Below, one piece after another: positions 1 to 8,254 of a DNA stretch of 53,501 bases. The DNA is taken from contig JAVHXQ010000022.1 of the NCBI GenBank assembly GCA_031119555.1, positions 1 through 53,501 of the forward strand, given 5' to 3'. A program made the position numbers and the translations under genes. The stretch is from Candidatus Dactylopiibacterium sp. (GTDB taxonomy: Bacteria; Pseudomonadota; Gammaproteobacteria; Burkholderiales; Rhodocyclaceae). Each line of letters begins with the position of its first letter. Within the stretch, counting starts at the first letter, position 1. The notes beneath the pieces were generated by a model. That model saw nothing but the letters and a program-made list of their open reading frames with translations. It was not told the DNA's origin and searched no databases.

Positions 1-55
1 ACCCGCGACCCCCGGCGTGACAGGCCGGTATTCTAACCGACTGAACTACCACTCC
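1..55 (-). tRNA. tRNA-Asp(GTC), 3' part outside the window
   Basis: The minus strand reads a tRNA 5' half with D-arm, an anticodon stem-loop containing GTC and the variable region. The T-arm and acceptor 3' strand run off the window start. It is the last gene of the Ala-Glu-Asp tRNA unit, about 71 bases after tRNA-Glu. Confidence 0.9.
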
Positions 56-126
56 ATGGTCACGGCCAAGGCCATGACCCATGCACTGCTGAGACGTTGC
101 GGGGTCAGTGCAACGCTCTCGAATCC

Positions 127-202
127 TGGCGTCCCCACGGGGATTCGAACCCCGGTTATCGCCGTGAAAGGGCGGTGTCCTAGGCCTCTAGACGATGGGG
201 AC
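127..202 (-). tRNA. tRNA-Glu(TTC)
   Basis: This is a complete 76-base cloverleaf on the minus strand with GTCCCC/GGGGAC acceptor pairing, anticodon loop CTTTCAC (anticodon TTC), T-loop GTTCGAA and an encoded CCA end. It is the middle gene of a three-tRNA unit. Confidence 0.95.
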
Positions 203-227
203 CTGCGTACTGCATTGCCTTGTCGCG

Positions 228-303
<76 letters not shown>

Positions 304-321
304 GTCCAGCGAAGAAGCCGA

Positions 322-350
322 ATTTTAGACAACGATCCGCAAACGGTCAA
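322..350 (-). promoter_or_regulatory. sigma-70 promoter of the tRNA-Ala/Glu/Asp unit
   Basis: On the minus strand TTGACC (345-350) and TAAAAT (322-327) are separated by exactly 17 bases, placing transcription start about 10 bases before tRNA-Ala. Inverted arms ATCCGCA/TGCGGAT overlap and flank the -35 box and end in a T-run on the plus strand, so the same DNA could act as a plus-strand terminator. No plus-strand gene needs one. Confidence 0.8.
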
Positions 351-384
351 GGGAATCTGCGGATTTTTTCACCAGATACGCCGC

Positions 385-1794
385 TTAAAAAACCTTGCCC
401 GGATTCATGAGGCCATGCGGGTCGAGAGCCTTCTTGATGGCACGCATCATGTCGAGTTCCAGTGCGCTCTTGTAGCGACGGATTTCCTCTCGCTTGAGCT
501 GCCCCAGCCCGTGCTCCGCCGAAATCGAACCGCCGAGTTCGTCCACGATGTCGTGCACGACGCGATTGACCTCGGATGAACGTGCGATGAAAGCGGCGTT
601 CTCCGCCCCGCCCGCCGGCATGGACGGGTTGTAGTGCAGGTTGCCGTCGCCCGCGTGGCCGAAAGCAACGACGCGCACGCCGGGAAACCTCTGCGCGAGC
701 GCGGCATCGGCGCGCGCCAGGAACTCCGGAATGCGGCTCACGGGCACGGAGACATCGTGCTTGACGCTGAAGCCCTCTTTCTTCTGGGCTTCCGAGATGT
801 TCTCGCGCAGTGCCCACAACGCATCGGCCTGCGCCTCGTTCGCGGCCACCACGCCATCCAGCACCAGGCCGGCCTCGAAAGCCTCTTCCAGCACGCGGGT
901 CATGAGCCCGTCGAGGTCATCCTGGCGGGCGCCATCGGTCAGTTCCATCAGCGCGTACCAGGGCGCGGCAACCTCCAGCGGACGCCGCACGCCCGGCAGA
1001 TTGCGCAGCACGATCTCGTGCGCGCTCGCAGCCACGATCTCGAACGCACTCAGACGCTCGCCCGCCACCTGACGCAAGCGCCCCAGCAACCCGATCGCCG
1101 AGGCGGGATCGGGAAGCGCGATCCAGGCCACCGCCCGCGCGGCCGGGAGGGGGAACAGCTTGAGCACCGCCGCCGTGATGATGCCCAGCGTGCCCTCGGA
1201 CCCGACGAAGAGTTGCTTCAGATCGTAGCCGGTGTTGTCCTTGCGCAGCCCGCGCAGGCCGCTCCAGATCTGGCCATCGGCGAGCACGACCTCCAGCCCC
1301 AGGGTGAGCTCGCGCGTGTTGCCGTAGCGCAGCACCTGCACACCGCCGGCATTGCTCGCCAGGTTGCCGCCGATCTGGCAGCTGCCTTCGGACGCAAGCG
1401 ACAGCGGAAACAGCCGGTCATGCGCCGCGGCGGCGTCCTGCACCGCCGCCAGCGTGCAGCCGGCTTCGACCGTGATCGTGGCGTTATCGACGTCGATGGC
1501 GCGCACGCGATTGAGCCGCGCCAGCGAGATCACCACTTCGCTGGCATCGGGGTGCGGCACGCTGCCCCCGACCAGCCCGGTGTTGCCGCCCTGCGGCACC
1601 ATGGGAACGCCGGCGGCCGCGCAGGCGCGCACCACCGCCGCGACCTCGGCCGTGTCGGCGGGGCGCACCACGCAGCGCGCACGGCCCCGATAGCGCCCGC
1701 GCCAGTCTTCCTCGAAGGGCGCACAGCCGGCCGCATCGCAGAGCACGTGGGGCGCGCCCACGATCGCGCGCAGGGCGTCGACGAGTTCATCCAT
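385..1794 (-). CDS. FAD-linked oxidoreductase of the D-2-hydroxyglutarate / D-lactate dehydrogenase (GlcD-like) family
   Basis: This 469-residue protein probably oxidises a D-2-hydroxyacid to the 2-oxoacid and passes electrons to the respiratory chain or an electron-transfer flavoprotein. The N-terminal FAD_binding_4 part carries PQGGNTGLVGGSVP near residue 68 and GSEGTLGIIT near residue 200. The C-terminal FAD-oxidase_C part carries FGHAGDGNLHYN and ends in SAEHGLGQLKRE and LDPHGLMNPGKVF, all standard for the family. The glycine-rich motif resembles D-2-hydroxyglutarate dehydrogenases more than glycolate oxidase GlcD, but the substrate is not fixed by sequence. Its start overlaps the stop of the upstream DUF1992 gene by 8 bases, so the two are probably translationally coupled, with rimO further upstream in the same direction. 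Confidence 0.88.
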   Translation of the reverse strand: MDELVDALRAIVGAPHVLCDAAGCAPFEEDWRGRYRGRARCVVRPADTAEVAAVVRACAAAGVPMVPQGGNTGLVGGSVPHPDASEVVISLARLNRVRAIDVDNATITVEAGCTLAAVQDAAAAHDRLFPLSLASEGSCQIGGNLASNAGGVQVLRYGNTRELTLGLEVVLADGQIWSGLRGLRKDNTGYDLKQLFVGSEGTLGIITAAVLKLFPLPAARAVAWIALPDPASAIGLLGRLRQVAGERLSAFEIVAASAHEIVLRNLPGVRRPLEVAAPWYALMELTDGARQDDLDGLMTRVLEEAFEAGLVLDGVVAANEAQADALWALRENISEAQKKEGFSVKHDVSVPVSRIPEFLARADAALAQRFPGVRVVAFGHAGDGNLHYNPSMPAGGAENAAFIARSSEVNRVVHDIVDELGGSISAEHGLGQLKREEIRRYKSALELDMMRAIKKALDPHGLMNPGKVF

Positions 1795-2176
1795 GGGAAG
1801 TCTTCCGGGCCAGTTTGTGGAGGTACTCGGGCGGAATCGCCAGACTCGGGCGCCCGCTCTCGGCCAGCATGAGATTCAGACGGTTGAGCCGCCCCAGCAG
1901 GGTGTCGCGCGCGGGCGGCCCGCCAGCGCCAGCGCCGCCGTCGGCATCCAGCGCCGCGAGCTGCAGCGCGAGACCGACGGCCTCCTTGTGCAACTCCAGC
2001 TCGGGCGGCAGATAGCCCGCGTTGCGCAACAGGCGGTAACCCGCGCGCAACTCTTCGGGGACGAAACAGAGGTCTTCTTCAGGCAGGGGTTGCCCGGCCC
2101 CCGCCAGCGCGTCGAACTCGCCGGCCTCCATGGCCCGCTCGATGCGTTGTTCGGCGAGACGGTCGAGCAACAGCAT
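1787..2176 (-). CDS. DUF1992 (DnaJ-homologue-C28-like conserved domain) protein
   Basis: This is a 129-residue soluble protein. It opens with DRLAEQRIERAMEAGEFDAL followed by GAGQPL, the hallmark of the DUF1992 domain, which is shared with the C-terminal part of eukaryotic DNAJC28. No J-domain HPD motif is present, so it is not a DnaJ co-chaperone by itself, and the function is unknown. It begins 10 bases after rimO and overlaps the downstream FAD oxidoreductase by 8 bases, so the three genes probably share one transcript. Confidence 0.85.
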   Translation of the reverse strand: MLLLDRLAEQRIERAMEAGEFDALAGAGQPLPEEDLCFVPEELRAGYRLLRNAGYLPPELELHKEAVGLALQLAALDADGGAGAGGPPARDTLLGRLNRLNLMLAESGRPSLAIPPEYLHKLARKTSHG

Positions 2177-2186
2177 CGCCCTGCCC

Positions 2187-3536
2187 TTATTCGTCGGCCC
2201 AGACCGGCTCGGCGTAGAGATCGTGCACGTCGCAATCGGTCACGCGGACCTGGTAGAACTTGCCGACTTCCATGTCGCCCCCCTCGGGCACGATCACGAG
2301 GCCGTCGATATCCGGCGCATCGCCCTCGGAACGGCAGATCGCCCCTTCCTCCGGATCGATTTCATCCACGATCACCACGATCTCGCGTCCGATCTTGGCT
2401 TCGAGCCGTTGCGTCGAGATGTCTTCCTGAAACTCCATGAGGCGGCGCTTGCGCTCCTCGCGCACTTCGGCCGGCACCGCGCCGGGCAGGGCATTGGCCG
2501 CCGCGCCTTCGACCGGCGAGAAGGCGAAGGCGCCGACGCGATCGAGGCGGGCCTCTTCGAGAAAACCGAGAAGCTCTTCGAAATCTTCCTCGGTCTCGCC
2601 CGGGAAGCCGGTGATGAAAGTCGACCGGATCGTCAGATCGGGGCAGATCTCGCGCCAGCGGCGGATGCGTTCGAGGTTGTTCTCGGCGCTCGCGGGTCGC
2701 TTCATGGCTTTCAGGATGCGCGGGCTGGCATGCTGGAAGGGCACGTCGAGGTAGGGCAGGATGCGGCCTTCGGCCATCAGCGGAATGATGTCGTCCACAC
2801 TCGGGTACGGATACACGTAGTGCAGGCGGACCCACACATCCAGCTCGGACAGCTCGCGGCAAAGATCGTAGAGCTTGGTCTTGACCGGCCGGCCATTCAC
2901 GAACCCCGTCCGGTACCGGGTATCCACGCCATAGGCGCTGGTGTCCTGCGAGATCACCAGCAGTTCGTTGACGCCAGCCTTCACGAGCGTCTCGGCTTCG
3001 CGCAGCACGTCATGAATGGGGCGCGAAAGCAGATCGCCACGCAGCGACGGGATGATGCAGAAGGTGCAGCGGTGGTTACAGCCTTCGGATATCTTCAGGT
3101 AGGCGTAGTGGTCGGGCGTGAGACGCACCCCCTGCGGCGGGACGAGATCCGTGAAGGGATCGTGCGGGCGGGGCAGATGCTGGTGCACGGCATCCATGAC
3201 CTCTTCGGCGGCATGCGGGCCGGTCACCGCGAGCACCTTGGGATGCACCTGTTCGACGACGCCACGCCCGGCGCTGTCTTTCTTGGCGCCCAGGCATCCG
3301 GTCACGATGACCTTGCCGTTCTCGGCGAGCGCTTCGCCGATGGCATCCAGGGATTCTTCCACCGCGGCGTCGATGAAGCCGCAGGTATTCACGACCACGA
3401 GGTCGGCACCGTCGTATTGCGACGCGACTTCGTAGCCCTCCGCGCGCAGGCGGGTGAGGATGTTTTCGGCGTCGGAGGAGGCTTTCGGGCAGCCAAGGCT
3501 GACGAAGCCCACGCGGGGCACAGCAGGTCTGTTCAT
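2187..3536 (-). CDS. rimO: Ribosomal protein S12 methylthiotransferase RimO
   Basis: RimO is a radical-SAM enzyme that adds a methylthio group to the conserved aspartate of ribosomal protein S12. The 449 residues match the usual length. The UPF0004 domain carries [18 protein letters not shown] near the N-terminus. The radical-SAM CxxxCxxC motif is in [19 protein letters not shown]-terminal TRAM domain follows. The family phrase [17 protein letters not shown] is present, and SLGCPK with IIPSLRG separates RimO from the tRNA enzyme MiaB. A candidate -10 box (TAGAAT, 3600-3605) lies upstream. Confidence 0.97.
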   Translation of the reverse strand: MNRPAVPRVGFVSLGCPKASSDAENILTRLRAEGYEVASQYDGADLVVVNTCGFIDAAVEESLDAIGEALAENGKVIVTGCLGAKKDSAGRGVVEQVHPKVLAVTGPHAAEEVMDAVHQHLPRPHDPFTDLVPPQGVRLTPDHYAYLKISEGCNHRCTFCIIPSLRGDLLSRPIHDVLREAETLVKAGVNELLVISQDTSAYGVDTRYRTGFVNGRPVKTKLYDLCRELSELDVWVRLHYVYPYPSVDDIIPLMAEGRILPYLDVPFQHASPRILKAMKRPASAENNLERIRRWREICPDLTIRSTFITGFPGETEEDFEELLGFLEEARLDRVGAFAFSPVEGAAANALPGAVPAEVREERKRRLMEFQEDISTQRLEAKIGREIVVIVDEIDPEEGAICRSEGDAPDIDGLVIVPEGGDMEVGKFYQVRVTDCDVHDLYAEPVWADE

Positions 3537-3599
3537 GAGGGGGCTTTCTCGGATACGGAAGACGCCCCCGCGAACGGGGTGCGCGCAAAATCAGCGCGC

Positions 3600-3605
3600 A
3601 TTCTA
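3600..3605 (-). promoter_or_regulatory. candidate -10 box for rimO
   Basis: The minus strand reads TAGAAT about 64 bases before the rimO start. No convincing -35 box sits 16-18 bases upstream (best is TTGCAT with a 20-base spacer), so this is a weak call. Confidence 0.35.
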
Positions 3606-3691
3606 GCAGCGGCCGTCAGCCGTCGATGCAAGAGAAGCGAGGCCGCCCCCCGCCCACCGCCGGTGGGGCCGGGGCCGGCACGTGCGCGGCC

Positions 3692-4240
3692 CTACTTGCG
3701 TTCGTTGTCGCTGCCGGGGAAGGGGAAATTCGAGAACATCGTGCGGGTCTGGCTTTCGATCTGTTCCTGCATCTGCTGGAACATGCGCTTGCTCTGCTCC
3801 ATGTAGGCACCCATCATGCTTTGCATGGCCGGGCCCTGGAAGTTCAGGAACTGCGTCCAGAGATCGCGATTGACCGGGCTGTTTTCGCCGTAGAGGCTCT
3901 TCGACTGCTCCTGCAGCTTGGCCTGCATCTCGGCGAAAGCCTTAATGTTGTTCTCAAGGTAACGCCCCATGAAGCCCTGCATCGCGTTGCCATAGAACCG
4001 GATCATCTGCGCCAGCAGGTCGCTCGTGAACATCGGCGCGCCGCCGCTTTCCTCCTCGAGGATGATCTGCAGCAGGATGCTGCGCGTGATGTCCTCGCCG
4101 CTCTTGGCGTCGACCACCTGGAAGCTGTCCTGGGCGAGCACCAGATCGCGCACGTCGGCCAGCGTGATGTAACAGCTGGACGCCGTATCGTAGAGACGGC
4201 GGTTCGGGTACTTCTTGATGAGGCGGATCTGCTCGGTCAT
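3692..4240 (-). CDS. phaR: PhaR, polyhydroxyalkanoate synthesis repressor
   Basis: PhaR is a DNA-binding repressor that also binds PHA granules. In related bacteria it represses phasin (phaP) and its own gene until polymer appears. The 182-residue protein has the N-terminal PHB accumulation-regulator domain starting IRLIKKYPNRRLYDT and ITLADVRDLV, which is diagnostic. A PHB-accumulation repeat region follows (FYGNAMQGFMGRYLENNI), then a glutamine/methionine-rich amphipathic tail. It is the third gene after phaC and phaB, separated from phaB by 158 bases holding a terminator and a TATAAT box, so it has its own promoter. TGCA-rich repeats at that promoter are candidate self-operators. Confidence 0.95.
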   Translation of the reverse strand: MTEQIRLIKKYPNRRLYDTASSCYITLADVRDLVLAQDSFQVVDAKSGEDITRSILLQIILEEESGGAPMFTSDLLAQMIRFYGNAMQGFMGRYLENNIKAFAEMQAKLQEQSKSLYGENSPVNRDLWTQFLNFQGPAMQSMMGAYMEQSKRMFQQMQEQIESQTRTMFSNFPFPGSDNERK

Positions 4241-4294
4241 GAAATGGTATCCCCAGCGTGTCGGATGGGCGGGTCTTCACGGGCTGCGGCGCCA

Positions 4295-4353
4295 ATTATA
4301 GCAGTGCACAAAATGACAACCCCGCATCGGGCTGCGGGGCTGTTGTGCAAAAT
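4295..4353. promoter_or_regulatory. phaR promoter region with candidate PhaR-binding repeats
   Basis: The minus strand has TATAAT at 4295-4300, 55 bases before phaR. The plus strand carries TGCACAAAAT (4305-4314) and TGCAAAAT (4346-4353), two related elements on either side of the phaB terminator. A further GCACAAAA occurs at 7057-7064 upstream of phaC. PhaR of other bacteria recognises TGC-rich sequences, so these are inferred operators. No good -35 was found at standard spacing. Confidence 0.45.
4310..4342 (-). terminator. terminator downstream of phaB
   Basis: The stem CCCCGCA/TGCGGGG (4320-4326 with 4333-4339) has a 6-base loop. On the minus strand it is followed by TTGTCATTTTG, a moderate U-rich tail. 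It separates phaB from phaR. Confidence 0.55.
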
Positions 4354-4398
4354 ACGACGACCCTGTGCCGCAGCGCAGCAAACAGGTGCCGCAAGACG

Positions 4399-5139
4399 TC
4401 AGCACATATGCAGGCCACCGTTGATGTTGATCGTCGCTCCGGTGATGAACCCGGCCTTGTCCGACGCCAGGTAGGCACACAGGTCGCCGATCTCGTCGGG
4501 GCGGCCAAGGCGTCCCACGGGGATCGTCGCCACGATCTGCTCGCGCACGTCCTCCTTGATCGCCATCACCATGTCGGTGCCGATGTAGCCGGGCGCAATC
4601 GCGTTGACGGTCACCCCCTTCTTGGCCACTTCCTGCGCCAGCGCTTTCGTAACCCCCAGGATGCCGGCCTTGGCGGCCGAATAGTTGGCCTGACCGAACT
4701 GGCCCTTGACGCCATTCACCGAGGAGATGTTGATGACGCGGCCGAAGCCGCGCTCGGCCATCAACGGCAGCAGCGGATGCGTGACGTTGAAAACCGAATC
4801 CAGATTGGTCGCCAGCACGGCGTCCCACTGGCCCTTGTCCATCTTGCGGAAAACGGCGTCGCGCGTGATGCCCGCGTTATTCACGAGCACATCGATGGGG
4901 CCGATCTCCGCCTCGATCTTGCGGATCATGGCGGCACACTGCTCGTAATCGGTCACGTCGGCTTCGCCGATCGCGAAGTCGAACCCCTCTTCCTTGCAAC
5001 GCGCCTGCCACTGCGCTGCGGGAGGGAAATCCGGCAGGCAGTTCGCCACCACTTTCCAGCCTTCCCGCGCCAGCGACTTGCAGATTGCCGTGCCCAGCCC
5101 ACCCATGCCGCCCGTCACCAGAGCCACGTTCTTGCCCAT
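4399..5139 (-). CDS. phaB: Acetoacetyl-CoA reductase PhaB
   Basis: PhaB is an NADPH-dependent short-chain dehydrogenase that reduces acetoacetyl-CoA to (R)-3-hydroxybutyryl-CoA, the monomer for PHA synthase. The 246 residues match the family. The dinucleotide motif is TGGMGGLGTAI near the N-terminus, followed by NNAGITRDAVFRKM, the catalytic serine in INISSVNGVKGQFGQ and the catalytic YSAAK. The end NINGGLHMC is typical of PhaB. A longer in-frame start exists, but the ATG at 5139 is chosen because AAGGAGACGGAC stands immediately before it. It follows phaC by 84 bases. No phaA thiolase is in the window, so it must lie elsewhere. Confidence 0.95.
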   Translation of the reverse strand: MGKNVALVTGGMGGLGTAICKSLAREGWKVVANCLPDFPPAAQWQARCKEEGFDFAIGEADVTDYEQCAAMIRKIEAEIGPIDVLVNNAGITRDAVFRKMDKGQWDAVLATNLDSVFNVTHPLLPLMAERGFGRVINISSVNGVKGQFGQANYSAAKAGILGVTKALAQEVAKKGVTVNAIAPGYIGTDMVMAIKEDVREQIVATIPVGRLGRPDEIGDLCAYLASDKAGFITGATININGGLHMC

Positions 5140-5223
5140 GTCCGTCTCCTTGATGTGTTGCGCGCCGCCAGCGGCAGCGTGCGTTGAGCCCCTGCGCGCC
5201 CTGCTCACGCCGGGCGCGCGCCC

Positions 5224-6951
5224 TCAGGCTGAAACCTTCACGTAACTGCCCGGTGCTGCATCGCGCGGCGGATAGGTGCGCGACCCGGGTTCGCGCGCCT
5301 TGACCTGTGCGCCGCTGCGCGCCCGCAGCCAGGCGGCCCAGTGCGGCCACCAGCTGCCGCGCGTCTCGCTGGCACCGGCGAACCACTCTTCGCTGGAAGC
5401 CGGATCGGCGTCGTTCGTCCAGTAGCTGCGTTTCATCTTGGCGGGCGGATTCACGACGCCCGCGATGTGCCCGCTGGCGCCCAGCACGAAAATCGTGTCG
5501 CCCCCGAGCAGACGCCGGCCAAGGTAAGAGGTCCGCCACGGCACGATGTGATCCTCGCGGGCGGCGACGAAATAGGCCGGGCAATCGACAAGCCCCAGAT
5601 CGACCGGCTCGCCCAGCATGGTGAGCGCACCAGGCTCGCGCAGGCGGTTCTCCAGGTAGGTGTTGCGCAGGTAGTAGGCGGCGAACGGGCCCGGCAGGTT
5701 GGTGCTGTCGGCGTTCCAGTACAGCAGGTCGAAAGGCGCGGGCTTGTTGCCCTTGAGGTAGTTGTCGACGACGTAGTTCCAGACCAGATCGTTGGGGCGC
5801 AGGCTGGAAAACACCTGCGAGAACTCACGCCCGGCCATCAACCCGCCACGCCCGATGCCCGCCTCTTGCGCACTCACGCTGGTTTCGTCCACGTAGCAGG
5901 CGATATCGCCGGTCTCGGAAAAATCGAGCATGGTGGTCAGGAAGGTCACGCTTTCGACGGGGTCCTCCCCGCGTGCCCGCAACACCGCGAGGGCGGCGGC
6001 GAGCAGCGTGCCGCCGATGCAGAATCCGAGCACGTTGGGCTTCTTCACGCGCGTCACGGCGCGCACGACCTTCAGCGCAGAAAGGATGCCCTGGTCGAGG
6101 TAATCGTCCCAGCCCAGATGCGACTGCCCGGCCTGGGGATTGCGCCAGGACACGAGAAACACCGTGATGCCCTGCTCGACCGCATGGCGTACGAAGGAAT
6201 TCTCGGCCTGCAGATCGAGGATGTAGAACTTGTTGATGCACGGGGGAACGATCAGAAGCGGCGTCTTGCAGACCGTGGCGGTCTGCGGCGCGTACTGCAG
6301 GAGCTGCATGACTTCGTTCTCGAAGATCACCGCGCCGGGCGTGGTGGCCAGGTTGCGGCCGACCTCGAACGCCGCTTCATCGGTCATCGAGATGCGCCCC
6401 TTCTCCACGTCGCCGATGAGGTTCAGAAGCCCCTGCGTCAGGCTTTCGCCCTGGGTGTCGAGCGCCTTGCGCACGACCTCCGGATTCGTCGCCGCGAAGT
6501 TGGAGGGCGCCATCGCATCAATGCACTGACGCATCATGAACTGCAGCCGGTTGCGCTGGGCGGCGTCGGAGACCGGCAGCCGCTCGGCCACCTGGCCGAG
6601 AAAACCGGCGTTGAGCAGATAGGCCTGGCGGATGTAGTCGAACACCGGGCTCTCGGCCCATTCCGGTGCGTTGAACCGGCGATCCGTGGCGGCCGAGGGC
6701 ACCACCGGCGCGACCGCCTCGCCGGGCTTGCGCTGGGCAATGCTCTGCCACAGCTCGGTGTGCCGGCGGGCATGTTCCTGCTGCAGCGCCAGCCAGGCGG
6801 CATCCTCGCGGGAAAGCGCCGGCAAGGCAGGCATCGTGCCGTCCGGAAACGGCCCCTTCTGCCCGAACTGCCTGAAAAAACCTTCCATGAACTGCTGGCC
6901 GGCCTGCATCCAGCCGTCGAGGACAGCCTGGGACTGCTCGGAGCTCATCAT
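5224..6951 (-). CDS. phaC: Class I poly(R)-hydroxyalkanoic acid synthase PhaC
   Basis: PhaC polymerises (R)-3-hydroxyacyl-CoA into PHA on the granule surface. The 575-residue length and single-subunit layout are class I. The N-terminal PhaC_N domain is followed by an alpha/beta hydrolase fold. The lipase-like box GFCIGG holds nucleophile Cys311, Asp467 is in AREDHIVPW, and His495 is in ASGHIAGV, completing the triad. The start is taken at the first of two adjacent ATGs (6951 or 6948), which follow AGGAG by about 10 bases; an in-frame upstream extension lacks a ribosome site. It leads phaC-phaB-phaR and is divergent from a small membrane-protein gene. Confidence 0.96.
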   Translation of the reverse strand: MMSSEQSQAVLDGWMQAGQQFMEGFFRQFGQKGPFPDGTMPALPALSREDAAWLALQQEHARRHTELWQSIAQRKPGEAVAPVVPSAATDRRFNAPEWAESPVFDYIRQAYLLNAGFLGQVAERLPVSDAAQRNRLQFMMRQCIDAMAPSNFAATNPEVVRKALDTQGESLTQGLLNLIGDVEKGRISMTDEAAFEVGRNLATTPGAVIFENEVMQLLQYAPQTATVCKTPLLIVPPCINKFYILDLQAENSFVRHAVEQGITVFLVSWRNPQAGQSHLGWDDYLDQGILSALKVVRAVTRVKKPNVLGFCIGGTLLAAALAVLRARGEDPVESVTFLTTMLDFSETGDIACYVDETSVSAQEAGIGRGGLMAGREFSQVFSSLRPNDLVWNYVVDNYLKGNKPAPFDLLYWNADSTNLPGPFAAYYLRNTYLENRLREPGALTMLGEPVDLGLVDCPAYFVAAREDHIVPWRTSYLGRRLLGGDTIFVLGASGHIAGVVNPPAKMKRSYWTNDADPASSEEWFAGASETRGSWWPHWAAWLRARSGAQVKAREPGSRTYPPRDAAPGSYVKVSA

Positions 6952-7087
6952 CAGGGAATCTCTCCTGGGGGCGCGCGGGGTGAGCCACGGCGCGATGTAC
7001 GTTAGAGTAAGACGCAAGCCGCCCGGCGTGAACCGGGCTAGCAGAATTTTTGCGTCGCACAAAAGAAAGCGTCAACGCACTGCCCTA
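6952..7087. promoter_or_regulatory. Shared upstream region of phaC and the divergent small gene
   Basis: The 136 bases hold a hairpin GCCCGG/CCGGGC (7021-7038), an AT-rich tract and GCACAAAA (7057-7064), which matches the elements near phaR. TTGACG is on the minus strand at 7070-7075, but no good -10 box sits at 17 bases. This is probably the phaC promoter region; the exact start is unresolved. Confidence 0.4.
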
Positions 7088-7285
7088 ATGTACATAGTCG
7101 CCCTTGCCTGGCTCTTCGTGGCCTGCCTGCTCAGCGCGGGCCAGACTTCGCTGATCGCCGCCTTCCTGACCTTTTTCTTCTGGGGGGTGTTGCCGCTTGC
7201 GCTGGTGCTATGGATCGTTGGCACCCCGCGCCGGCGGCGGCGCCTGGCGCGCGAGGCGGAACGGGACGATCCCCCGCCGCCCTAG
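7088..7285 (+). CDS. Small two-helix membrane protein, function unknown
   Basis: The predicted 65-residue protein begins MYIVALAWLFVACLLSAG. It has two hydrophobic segments (about residues 2-18 and 22-44), then a basic stretch PRRRRRLARE and an acidic, proline-rich tail. This fits an inner-membrane protein with a cytoplasmic C-terminus. The ribosome site is weak. It is divergent from phaC and its last 4 bases overlap the end of rluD, which is convergent. It may be a PHA-associated or stray small protein. I do not recognise a family. Confidence 0.5.
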   Translation: MYIVALAWLFVACLLSAGQTSLIAAFLTFFFWGVLPLALVLWIVGTPRRRRRLAREAERDDPPPP

Positions 7286-8208
7286 GCGCGGGGAAAGGCG
7301 CGCAGACGTTCGAGCAGGGCCTGGAAATCGGCCGCGAGCGGCACCTTCCACAGCATGTCGAGACGGCTTTGCGGATGGACGAGGCCGAGCTGGAAAGCAT
7401 GCAACGCCTGGCGCGCGAAGCCTTCGGCGGCAGGCAGCGGGCGCCGCTGGCCATAGACCGGATCGCCGATCAGCGGGTGCCCCAGATGCGCCATGTGCAC
7501 GCGGATCTGATGCGTGCGCCCCGTATCGAGCACGCACTCGACCCAGGCCGCGCCCGCGAAACGCTCCACCACCCGGAAATGCGTGCGCGCTTCGCGTCCG
7601 CCCTGCACCACCGCCATCTTCGTGCGCTGCACGGGGTGGCGGTCGATCGGCGCATCGATCGTGCCGCTCTGGGGCGGGAGCCCCGTCACGAGCGCGGCGT
7701 AGTGGCGCTTCACGCTGCGGGCCTGCAGCTGGCGCACGAGGTCGGTCTGCGCCTCCAGCGTCTTGGCGACGACCATGAGGCCGGAAGTCTCCTTGTCGAG
7801 CCGATGCACGATGCCGGCTCGCGGAATCGCCGCCTGCCCGGGCGCATGCGCGAGCAGCGCGTTGAGCAGGGTGCCGCTCCAGTTTCCGCTGCCCGGGTGC
7901 ACGACGAGTCCGGCCGGCTTGTCGAGCACGAGGATGTGTTCGTCCTCGAACACGACGGACAGGGGGATCTCTTCGGCCACGTCGGCCAGGGCCTCGGGGC
8001 TTGGCGCGGGCGCGACGCTGAGCGCCTCGCCGCCGCGCAGGCGCGTTTTGGGGTCCAGCATGGCGCGGCCGTCCGCCGCCACGAGCCCGTCGCGAATCCA
8101 GCCCTGCAAGCGGCTGCGCGAGAACTCCGGCAGCAGGGAGGCCAGCGTTGCGTCGAGGCGCTGCCCGCCGGCATTCTCGGGTACGATCAGAATCCGGCTG
8201 TCGCTCAC
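7282..8208 (-). CDS. rluD: 23S rRNA pseudouridine synthase RluD
   Basis: RluD converts uridines of helix 69 of 23S rRNA (1911, 1915, 1917 in E. coli) to pseudouridine. An N-terminal S4 RNA-binding domain (RLDATLASLLPEFSRSRLQG) precedes the catalytic domain with GIVHRLDKETSGLMVVAKT, where the Asp is the nucleophile, and TGRTHQIRVHMAHLGHPL. The start is a GTG at 8208 because GGAAGG stands just before it. This gives 308 residues; the upstream in-frame extension has no ribosome site and would cover the bamD promoter. The divergent rluD/bamD arrangement is the same as in E. coli. Confidence 0.93.
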   Translation of the reverse strand: MSDSRILIVPENAGGQRLDATLASLLPEFSRSRLQGWIRDGLVAADGRAMLDPKTRLRGGEALSVAPAPSPEALADVAEEIPLSVVFEDEHILVLDKPAGLVVHPGSGNWSGTLLNALLAHAPGQAAIPRAGIVHRLDKETSGLMVVAKTLEAQTDLVRQLQARSVKRHYAALVTGLPPQSGTIDAPIDRHPVQRTKMAVVQGGREARTHFRVVERFAGAAWVECVLDTGRTHQIRVHMAHLGHPLIGDPVYGQRRPLPAAEGFARQALHAFQLGLVHPQSRLDMLWKVPLAADFQALLERLRAFPRA

Positions 8209-8219
8209 GGCCCTTCCGC

Positions 8220-8225
8220 TATAAT
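8220..8225 (+). promoter_or_regulatory. -10 box of the bamD promoter
   Basis: A perfect TATAAT lies 30 bases before the bamD start codon. The -35 region (around 8197-8203) is poor. The box lies between the divergent rluD and bamD genes. Confidence 0.6.
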
Positions 8226-8254
8226 CGCGGCCATTGTTTTCGGATGGTGTCGGA

